A DNA stretch of 64,000 nt from Hymenobacter montanus. GTDB taxonomy: Bacteria; Bacteroidota; Bacteroidia; Cytophagales; Hymenobacteraceae. Of this stretch, positions 1-8,200 are shown piece after piece. The notes beneath the pieces are model-generated. The model did no database searches. It was not told where the DNA came from and worked only from the letters and a program-made list of their open reading frames with translations. The stretch is taken from the NCBI RefSeq assembly GCF_014699115.1, contig NZ_JACXAD010000004.1, forward strand, positions 1-64,000. The letters are read 5' to 3'. Positions within the stretch are counted from its first letter, which is position 1. Every line of letters begins with the position of its first letter. The translations under genes and the position numbers were made by a program.

Positions 1-34
1 GTTCATCCTGAGCCAAGATCAAACTCTCCATTGT
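1..34 (-). rRNA. 16S ribosomal RNA, 5' end only
   Basis: Read on the minus strand, positions 27 down to 8 give the universal 16S start AGAGTTTGATCTTGGCTCAG, followed by GATGAAC. This is the first ~30 nt of 16S rRNA; the rest of the gene lies outside the window to the left. The mature 5' end is placed about 7 nt before AGAG by analogy with E. coli, so the boundary near 34 is approximate. The base after GATC is T, whereas the common 27F primer target has A or C there. Confidence 0.95.
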
Positions 35-180
35 ATAAATTCCTACACCCACGCGAACGCGGGCTGATGTCGAGTGCCTCTCCGACTCGTGTTGACGAGT
101 TCTCTTTTCTCTTGTTACGCATGGTCGTCACCGTGGCTTCCCGTAGAAAGCCACGTCTTACCTGTTGTCTTTTCCAGTCA

Positions 181-190
181 TTCAAAGAAC
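181..190 (-). promoter_or_regulatory. boxA-like antitermination site in the rRNA leader
   Basis: On the minus strand the leader reads GTTCTTTGAA about 150 nt before the 16S start. This matches the GTTCTTTGA form of boxA seen in Bacteroidota rRNA leaders, where NusB/NusE-type antitermination complexes bind. Short inverted repeats lie on both sides (around 141-160 and 199-217) and could form leader or RNase III processing stems. The assignment rests on motif and position only. Confidence 0.6.
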
Positions 191-382
191 GTGCGTCGGC
201 CCCTGTTGGGCCAACCTCGTGACTACTCCCGTAATCAGTCTTGTGCTACTTGCTTCCGCACTGCCGGCCTCGTCTTCCCGCTCCTTCATCAGAGCCGGAT
301 CAACAACCATACCCAGCCTCTTGGTAGTTCCCCCGCCGCAACGTTTCTGGCTCCGTTTGAGCCCCTGTTGCGATTGGGAGTG

Positions 383-412
383 CAAAGATAATGAAATTTT
401 TTTGACTTCCGC
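383..412 (-). promoter_or_regulatory. possible second (proximal) rRNA promoter
   Basis: The minus strand carries TATCTTTG at 390-383, an exact match to the Bacteroidota -7 element TAnnTTTG, followed by a GC-rich transcribed leader. No TTG lies at the expected -33 position; an A/T-rich stretch is there instead. With the stronger promoter near 566-595 it would make a tandem rRNA promoter arrangement. Confidence 0.45.
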
Positions 413-565
413 TATACCGCCGCTTTTTATTTTTTAATGAAGCAGCACCTTCGGATGGCTGATGAATTAATAATCAGGTTGGCGGCTAAACCGGCTGACC
501 CAAATTTTCGTTCATCCACTCATTAGTTTTTTGCCTCCGCTTGAGGCGCTTTCTAATTGGGGCTG

Positions 566-595
566 CAAAGGTAGCGACAATTTTATTCCGTACAA
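566..595 (-). promoter_or_regulatory. rRNA operon promoter (Bacteroidota type)
   Basis: On the minus strand TTG (595-593) is followed after exactly 19 bp by TACCTTTG (573-566). This fits the Bacteroidota housekeeping sigma consensus TTG-N19-TAnnTTTG. A T-rich run at 601-615 lies just upstream and could act like an UP element. Transcription would start near 559 and read leftwards through the leader into 16S rRNA. Confidence 0.75.
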
Positions 596-615
596 GTGAC
601 CTATGATTTTTTTTT

Positions 616-1649
616 GGAACCTCACAATGGAAGGACTACCTAGTCGTTTGTCGACCACAGCACGGGTAGGGAATATAACAGCAAAATCTCCATCGTTAGT
701 TTCCGTTTAATTCAATTGCTTCAGGATTGACTGAGTGACAGAGGGTGCTCTTGAGAAGGTGGTATGTATGCAAGTTTGGATATTGAAATCAATTAATATA
801 GCATAGCCCTGCTTTAGATACAACAAAGCGCCTACTTATGGCGAGGCTGGTCTAATAGGAATAGCTCATGTTAAGGGTCTGACTTTACTGCCTCCTGATG
901 ATAGCTTGGCCATACCATGCTGAAAGCAATGCTATCCCTGATGGCAAATTACCGGTAGATAATTTGTATAAAATCCTTGTCAATATTACTTATTGCTCGG
1001 GGAGGATAATTTTTAGATTATTATTATTACATTTAGGCAAATATTAGGTCACTTATTATGGAAACTCTTGCTTCTTTTCCATTCTATTCAAGGAATAGTG
1101 GAGACAGTGTGCAACGCGTATATCATACGCACCCTCGCTGTCGGATTGCTCAAGGCATCGCAGTGGATGCTCAAATAGCGGGCACCGGTGATAGCCGACA
1201 GCAATGCCCGTTCTGTTTTTTACTGGGGCAATTCGATACAAATCGGGTATCACGAGGAAGAGCTGCTTGGGCCACCGCCGACGGTAAGCCCCAGGTAGGC
1301 ACGCCAGCAGGATAAAGCTTACTCCGTTTGGTCGTTTGCATGAATTTGGCGTTCGGCTGCCCCGGCACATTATATAGACTTACAGCTTTTGCACGCCAAG
1401 CCTACTGCTAGGGTAAGGGTAAATTTTGCGCCGGGCCTTCAATACTATTCGGATTGTTATACAAGGGATTGATATTTAATGATTTGTAAATTACGTTATT
1501 TGCTTGTTGCTTAGTATCTGAGCGAGGCGCATAGCCAAGGGTAATCGGGTATGCTGGCTCAAGGCGACGGGCAACTGTTTATTTGCGTTGTCTCCGAGCC
1601 ACTCCTGTTGCTTATCAGTTGGGGCTTGTATAACGTTTCTTAGCCTTTC
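616..1649. other. non-coding stretch upstream of the rRNA operon
   Basis: About 1 kb with no gene I can support. The first half is AT-rich with many stops. A minus-strand reading frame over 1056-1370 has a fairly even composition but matches no family I recognise and has no clear start context; it may be a decayed gene. No tRNA, repeat array or clear terminator was seen. Confidence 0.4.
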
Positions 1650-2819
1650 ATGCCGCTTCTTGAAGTTGTTGATGCCCGCCAAGCGCGGCAGTTTATTGCT
1701 TTGCCGGCCCGCCTGCACCGAGCGGTGCCTCAGTATATTGGCCCCTTAGAGAATGAGGTGGAGGCGGTATTCGACCCAGCTAAAAATCCCAAGTTCATTA
1801 ACGGCGAAGCTTGCCGCTGGGTGCTGACCGATGCCGCTGGTCTGGTTATCGGTCGGGTGGCGGCGTTTTTGAACCGCGACGCGGTAGACGTGCAGAACCC
1901 CGACTTACCCACCGGCGGCCTGGGCTTCTTTGAGTGCATCGACGACCAGGCAGCCGCCAACACCCTGTTTGAGGCAGGGCGGGCCTGGCTGGCGGCGCGG
2001 GGCATGCAGGCAATGGATGGGCCCATCAATTTTGGGGAACGGGACCGGTTTTGGGGAGTGCTTATCGATGGCTTCGACCGGCCTCCGAACTATGGCATGT
2101 TCTGGCACCCGCCTTATTACCGCCAGCTGTTCGAGCACTACGGGTTCGAGCTTTATTTCAAGCAGTACACTTGCTATCGGACTACCGCCGCGCCGTTGCA
2201 CGCCAGCTTTGCGAAGCGGGCCGCAGAGCACGCTGCAGAGTTTCGCTTTGCCCACGCGCGCAAGCAGGACGCTGAAAAGTTGGCCCAGGATTTTCACCAC
2301 GTCTACAATCTGGCTTGGGCCCGGCACTCGGGCGTGAAGCCCATGACCCTGGACCAGGCCCGTAAAATCGTGCGTGAAATGAAGCCGGTCGTAGACGAGC
2401 GCCTCCTTTGGTTTGCTTACCGTGGCACGGAGCCCGTGGCTTTCTTTATTAGCCTGCCCGAGCTGAACCAGATTTTCCGGCACGTAGGGCGGCGGCTAAA
2501 CCTATGGGGCAAGCTCCGTTTCCTGTGGGAGCAGTGGCGCTTTCTCCGGCGGCCCGATAAGCGGATGTTTGGCATCATCTACGGGGTGGTGCCCGAGTAC
2601 CAGGGTAAGGGCGTGGATGCCGCTATGCTGGTACACGCCCGCCAGGCGTTTATCGACGCGGGCTATGCCGACCTGGAAATGAACTGGATTGGGGACTTTA
2701 ACCCGCGAATGCTGGTTACCATGCGCTCGATTGGGGCCACGATAGTGAAAACCCATGCTACCTACCGGTTTCTGTTTGACCGGGAGCGGCCGTTCGAGCG
2801 CAGTCCGATTATTCGCTGA
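1650..2819 (+). CDS. YghO-like GNAT-fold acyltransferase
   Basis: The 389-residue protein resembles the YghO family, which has about this length. Residues ~90-170 contain a conserved block with GPINFGERDRFWG and NYGMFWHPPYY. The C-terminal third (about 300-375) looks like a GNAT core: GIIYGVVPEYQGKGVD is a typical acetyl-CoA pyrophosphate loop (xxQGxG) and is followed by the family's EMNWIGDFN segment. Members are predicted acyl- or N-acetyltransferases; the substrate is unknown. The gene is monocistronic here and converges on the tamB-tamL operon with 46 bp between stop codons. No promoter of the TAnnTTTG form was found close by. Family membership is well supported; biochemical function is not. 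Confidence 0.8.
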   Translation: MPLLEVVDARQARQFIALPARLHRAVPQYIGPLENEVEAVFDPAKNPKFINGEACRWVLTDAAGLVIGRVAAFLNRDAVDVQNPDLPTGGLGFFECIDDQAAANTLFEAGRAWLAARGMQAMDGPINFGERDRFWGVLIDGFDRPPNYGMFWHPPYYRQLFEHYGFELYFKQYTCYRTTAAPLHASFAKRAAEHAAEFRFAHARKQDAEKLAQDFHHVYNLAWARHSGVKPMTLDQARKIVREMKPVVDERLLWFAYRGTEPVAFFISLPELNQIFRHVGRRLNLWGKLRFLWEQWRFLRRPDKRMFGIIYGVVPEYQGKGVDAAMLVHARQAFIDAGYADLEMNWIGDFNPRMLVTMRSIGATIVKTHATYRFLFDRERPFERSPIIR

Positions 2820-2865
2820 GCGACGGTTATTGCGAGCCGGAAAGCAGGGCAGTGACCGCCCCATG

Positions 2866-5151
2866 CTAGAATGGATAACCAATAGCTAAGTTAAGCCGGC
2901 CAGTGGTGCTTTCGGGAGTGCCGTAGGGCGCTCGGAGTGGAATAGCGTAGTCGAAGCGAATAACGAAGAACTGCACGTCGATTCGAATACCGGCGCCAGC
3001 CCCCACCGCCAGTTGCTTGAGGAAGGTGCTGGAATTGAACTTGCCACCGGGTCGGCTGGGATCCTCATTCACGAGCCAGATGTTGCCGGCATCCATAAAC
3101 ACGGCGCCTTTAACGTAGGGAAACAAATCCTGACGGTATTCCACGTTGCCTTCCAGCCGCAGGTCGCCGACCTGGTCGTAGTAATTATTGATGCTGGAGC
3201 CGGAGGGATGGTAGATGCCCGGCCCGACTTCACGAGCGGCGTAGGCCCGGACCGAGTTGGGACCGCCAATGCCGTACTGGCGCAGGTAAGGCAGCGTGCC
3301 GCCCGCCGAGTTGCCGTAGGGCAAACCAATGCCAACCTGCAGGCGGCCCACGATGCGGTTGCCGGAGTTGGGGTTGGGAGAAATGCGGTAGTACTCGCGC
3401 AGCTCTAAGTCAAGTTTGCTGTACTGCGCGAACCGTTGGCCGGCAATAGTGTAGTACTCACTGCCTTCGCGCTTAGTGCTCAAGCCGTTTAGGGCGTTGG
3501 CGACGTTGCCACTAAACTCAAGCCGGCCTTGGAAGAAGATTTGCTGGCGGCGCTGCTCCAGCAGTTGCTGGTTATAGGTGTAACGGTAGGAGCTGCCAAG
3601 GATAAACTGCTGCTGAAAGGCGGTGCGCAGAAACTGCTTGGCTGCAAGCACCTCGTCGAAAGCGGGCTCGCTCGAAAACGCGCTGTACGTTACATCAATG
3701 GGCCGTAGCTCTTGCTCGTTCGTGATCTTGGTCTTCCAGCTATAGCCATAGTTAAGGCTGAAGTTGGCCGTGCTGAAGTACCCGGTACGCGTAACGTAGC
3801 GAACGCCCGCGCCAAAAGTGGTGCGGGGCTGAAAGTCGGAGTTAGGCAGCTTGACATCGAGCAGCGGTAGATTAGGCGAGATTAGGCGCGGCACAATCAG
3901 CTGGGCGTTGATGCCAAAGTCAGTGGAGATGGCGCCACTGTTACTGCGGCTTTCGTTATTGGCGGGCGCCCGGGTTTGGATTTCGTAGGCAGCCGTGCCG
4001 GTGATGATTAGTTGCTCGGCTCCGCGTAAGGCGGAGCGGTTGCGAAAGCTAACGTTCAGGCCGGGGCCCGTGAAGTCATTGGTTTTGTTGACCAATTGTA
4101 GCTCGGCTCGTAAGCTTTTTTTCTTCAGCTGGGTCATACGCACGTCGGCATCGAGGCGGGCCCGGCCCGCAGAGTCGCCAGCCGCGGCGGGGTTGAAGCG
4201 AATTTCCACAAACCGGAAAGTGCCCAGACTCATCAGGCGCGAGAGGGTCTGGTCGCGCCGCCGCTGCCGGAAGAGGCTGTCGGGAGTGAGAAAGACGGCC
4301 TTGGTAATGGCCCGGGCTCGAAACATGCGCTCGTCGGGGAAGTACTGGTACTTCTGAAAGAGAATGGGCTGGCGGCGGATGGTGTCGGTGAGCACAAAGT
4401 TGGTGTTCAGCTTCACGTTGTTGAGCCAGTAAGGGCGCAGGGCTCGGGCGGGGGCCGCGGCTTTTACCTGCACGTCCACCGTTACCTGGTTGTGCAGCGT
4501 GCTGTCGACGGCAAATAGCAGAATGTCGGGCGTGAAGTAGTAAAAGCCCTGGTTTTTCAAGCTTGCGTCGATGCGTACTCGTTCCTGGGTTAGCACGTCC
4601 AGATTATACGGGTCGCCGACTTTGAGCAGGCTGCCCGCCTGGGTGCCCCGAATGGCGACCAGCACGGCCGAATCGCCCGCCGGAAAGTTCACTTCCTTGA
4701 TTTTATACACCGTGCCGGTAGTGGCCGTGTAATTCACCTGGGCCGTTTTCTCGTCGGACTTCACCTCGTGCGTGACGGCCGCGTGGAAGTAACCACGGTT
4801 CTGAAGCCGGTTGGTCATCAACCCCCGCGTCGCAGCAATCTTCACTTGGCTGAGCAGCACGGGGGGCTCGCCCAGCTTATCGGCCAGGAACTTGCCCAGG
4901 CCCTTGGTTTTGCCCACGCCCAAGTGCCAGAAGTACAGCTTCGGTCGCAGGCCCAGAAACGAAGCGTTGGGCTTGGGCCGGATTACGCCCTCCAGCTCCG
5001 ACTGCAGGGCTGCGGCGTTTCTGGGCTTCTCAGGGTAATTGATTTTAACCTTACTGCCCGTGTAAAGTTTTTCGTTGGCGGGAATGTAGCGTAGGCCCGA
5101 GCAGGCCGAAAAAAGCAGGCAGGGAAGCACGAAGTACCAGGAATGAAGCAT
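2866..5151 (-). CDS. tamL: TamL: lipidated TamA/BamA-family outer-membrane protein
   Basis: The 761-residue protein begins with a lipoprotein signal (MLHSWYFVLPCLLFSAC; lipidated Cys17), continues with POTRA-like segments over roughly residues 30-330, and ends in an Omp85 16-strand barrel with a terminal aromatic residue (GYPF). A lipid-anchored TamA paired with tamB is the Bacteroidota TamL arrangement. It should insert or assemble outer-membrane proteins together with TamB. I chose the start at 5151 because GAGGAGCGGGAG lies directly in front of it and it gives a clean signal peptide. An in-frame ATG at 5274 would add 41 charged residues before the signal sequence. The gene follows tamB closely on the same strand (132 bp with this start, 9 bp with the longer one), so co-transcription is likely. 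Confidence 0.85.
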   Translation of the reverse strand: MLHSWYFVLPCLLFSACSGLRYIPANEKLYTGSKVKINYPEKPRNAAALQSELEGVIRPKPNASFLGLRPKLYFWHLGVGKTKGLGKFLADKLGEPPVLLSQVKIAATRGLMTNRLQNRGYFHAAVTHEVKSDEKTAQVNYTATTGTVYKIKEVNFPAGDSAVLVAIRGTQAGSLLKVGDPYNLDVLTQERVRIDASLKNQGFYYFTPDILLFAVDSTLHNQVTVDVQVKAAAPARALRPYWLNNVKLNTNFVLTDTIRRQPILFQKYQYFPDERMFRARAITKAVFLTPDSLFRQRRRDQTLSRLMSLGTFRFVEIRFNPAAAGDSAGRARLDADVRMTQLKKKSLRAELQLVNKTNDFTGPGLNVSFRNRSALRGAEQLIITGTAAYEIQTRAPANNESRSNSGAISTDFGINAQLIVPRLISPNLPLLDVKLPNSDFQPRTTFGAGVRYVTRTGYFSTANFSLNYGYSWKTKITNEQELRPIDVTYSAFSSEPAFDEVLAAKQFLRTAFQQQFILGSSYRYTYNQQLLEQRRQQIFFQGRLEFSGNVANALNGLSTKREGSEYYTIAGQRFAQYSKLDLELREYYRISPNPNSGNRIVGRLQVGIGLPYGNSAGGTLPYLRQYGIGGPNSVRAYAAREVGPGIYHPSGSSINNYYDQVGDLRLEGNVEYRQDLFPYVKGAVFMDAGNIWLVNEDPSRPGGKFNSSTFLKQLAVGAGAGIRIDVQFFVIRFDYAIPLRAPYGTPESTTGRLNLAIGYPF

Positions 5152-5283
5152 TCTCCCGCTCCTCGCCCTGCGCTCGCTTACCTCCGCCCGGCTCGGCAGG
5201 GTTGCGCGTCCGTCGCGGGCTCGTTGCTGAAACAGCTGGATTGCTCTGCTCAGTGAAGATGTAGGTCCGTTCATTATCCGTTC

Positions 5284-8200
5284 TTAATTAGCGCCCGTGT
5301 TGGTCGGGGTCGCCTGGCTGCTCAAAGTGTCGCGCCGCAGCGGCAGCACCGCCGAGGCCGAGTCGCGGGCAGCCTGATCTTCCTCTTTCTGGTCTTGCCG
5401 ATCCTGCTTTTCTTCCTGGCGCGACCGCTTGCGCTGCTGTTTCACTTCCGGGCTGACTTTTTCGAACAGCTCGGCCAGGCTGTTATACTCGCGTTGATAG
5501 ATGAGGGCCGCTCCGGTGCGCACAATGGGCCCATCGATGTCCTCGTAGGCATTCTGGCGGAAGGCGCGCAAGCGCAGGCGGCCGTCGCGCAGCAGGGTAT
5601 ACTCCAGGCTGACGTCACCGGCCAGGTTGCTGGCACCACCCCCGCCCCGGGCGCCGGTGCTGGCATTGTTGGCGCCGCTTAGGCCAATGTCGGTGCCCAC
5701 GCGCACGGTAAGCCGGTTGTTAAACAGCTGGCGGCGCATGGCCACGTTGAGGTCGGTGCGTGAGCCGGTGTTGCCATCGGCCCCGTACACCGCCTGGTTG
5801 GTGACGCCCAGGTCCAGGCCCAGGCCGGCCAGGTACTTGCCAGTGAGGTTGTTGAGCTGATCGGTGAGCACCGAGCTAACCGAGCCCCGTAGCTGCGAGG
5901 CCGCGAAACTCTCGCCCGAGCTCGACTCAAACGGGTTTTGCTGGATGAAGCGGCCCAAAATCAGCAGCGAGAATACCTGCTTGCTCTGCTCCGAAGTTTG
6001 GTCGGGCTGCCGCAACTGGCTCAGCCGGGCATCGACTTGTCCACCAAGGGCGCCGCGCTGCTCTTCGGGCATGGTAATGTCGAAACCAATGGTGGGTTTA
6101 GTTAAGTTACCAGTTACATTAATAAGCACGTTGAAAGGCAGGGGATTACGAGCCAGGCTTTGAGCCTCGTTGCTGCCCTGGTTGGCAATCAGCTCGGTCG
6201 GCGAAGCCTTGAGCTTGTACACGGCCGTCAGGTTTAGATCCGCGTTATAGGGGTCGCCGCTCCAGGTGAGGGAGGAGCCGCGGCGGATGCTGAACTCGCG
6301 CGAAGTCAAGCCATAGAGGGAAACCCGGTAGCTGCCGCGCGCCACCGTGAGCGCGCCGCTGAGCGTGATGTTGCCGCTGGGGTCGATGTTGGTGGTGAGG
6401 TCACCGTTGGCCCGTACCCGCAGGTTGTCGCCGCTCACCGGGTCGATAATGAAGGTAAAGGGTGTGCGACTAGTTATTTTGACGTGAGCCGTTATGTCGT
6501 AGCCCTGGGGGCCGGTTCGCACGGTATCGAGAACCAGCTGGCGGGCCAGCGCGGTGTCGAGCGGGGCACTTTTGTCGATAAACTTGACAATGCCTTCACG
6601 CGCCTGAACCGAGGGGTCGGAGCTCGGCGACTCCACGGTTAAGTCGGAGCCGTCGACTACGGTCACGTTGGTATCGATCTTAATCAGCGTCAGTGGCCCG
6701 GTCAGGCGCGTGTCAGAGTCCAGCACCAGGCGGCCGTAGAAAAGCGGGTTGTTTTTGCGGGTGCTGCGCACGGCCAAGAAGTCTTTGGTCGTGGCCCGCA
6801 GGTCGAAGGCGTAGTCGACAAAGTTCTTGGTGAGCAGGTAGCCGTTGGCCACGGCCTTGTTGGAAGCCGAGTCGAGTACGGTAAAGTTGTTGAAGGCAAT
6901 GCCCCGGCTGTCGAACGTGAGTGCCTGATTAGGCACGCGGAAGGGCGAGCCGAGCTGGTTCACAATAAAGCCGGCATCATCGGAGGTCGTCAGCGTGCCG
7001 CGGACCTGCGGGGCCGCCGTGGCGCCCCGTAGCGTAAGCCGGCCGCGAATGTACCCGGTGGCGCTCCGGAGCTGCCCGGCCGAAAACGGCTCGATAACCT
7101 TAAAGTTGAGGCGATTGGCATCGAGCACAAAATCCAACGGCGTGGCGCTAGTGGTAACGTACGTCCCGCGTATTTGCACATCGTTGCCGGCCCCGCCCGT
7201 ACTGGCGCTTGCGCCGCCGGTCAGGCGAGCATCCAAGTCGTACCGGTTAGAACTGGGGTTGGTGGCCCGGAGGGCAAGGTCGCCGATAAGCGACTTTTGG
7301 AATACAAGCTTGCTCACCGTGGCATCGGCGGTGAAGGCCTGGCGCTTGGTGCCCAGGTTATCGATGCGGGCCGTGCCATTCAAGGTGCCCGCCACCAGGG
7401 AATCCCGCTGCTGCGCGATGCGGGCCAGCTCCGCCAGCTCGAAATTGGTAAAGGTGACTCCGAGCGGCGAGGTAGGTACGGCCGGGTTGGTGCTTTGCAA
7501 TGCCAGTGAGCTGCGGCCATTGGTCAGGCGCAGGCCATCGGCCACCACGGCGCCGGTGGGGTAGTAGCGCACGTAGTTGTTCGCGCCCGCCGTCCAGGTC
7601 GCGTAGTTGATAATCTGCTCGGGGGCGGCCGAAAACTGGTAAACCGGCCCCGTGGTCCGCCCACCGTTACCGGCTGATTGCCCGTTGATGACCGACAAGG
7701 TGCCGGCCAGGGCCAGCCGCTCACGGTTGGCCGAGTCGCCGAGGATGGCCACTCGGGTGAAGACTTTATTATCGGCTACGTTGCCGATGATGCTGGGGCG
7801 CCGGAACTTCAGGGTAGTATCCTGGGCGGCCTGAGCCAGGAGCAGGCCATAGTCGAGCTTGCGAGCATCCGAGTTTACATTCACACGCAGCGAGTCGAGC
7901 CGGTAGTTATTGTAGCGAATAATGGGGATGCTGCCGGTGGCGGTCAGGCGCGCGGCCTGGCGGCTATAGTCACCGCTCACCGTGAACGGCGAAATCCGCT
8001 TGAGGCCCGGCACCAGCTTCGTGGCCAGGGTAGCGTCCTTAAGCTGCAGCGAATAGGTAAAGTGTCGGTCGGCGCTGCTGGCAACGTAGCGGACACCCGG
8101 CAAGTCGAAATAGCGGTCGATGTGCTGCTGCAGCTCCGTGGCCAGGTCGCCGAGGTGGACGTTGCCGTCGAGGTTTACGTCAGCAACCGTGGAGGTGATG

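Noticed and set aside
1056-1370. Possible 104-residue minus-strand gene
   Set aside because: No homology, no start context and unusual composition; kept only as a note in the non-coding region.
5152-5274. Longer start of TamL
   Set aside because: The extra 41 residues are charged and precede the lipoprotein signal, and a better ribosome-binding sequence lies before the ATG at 5151.
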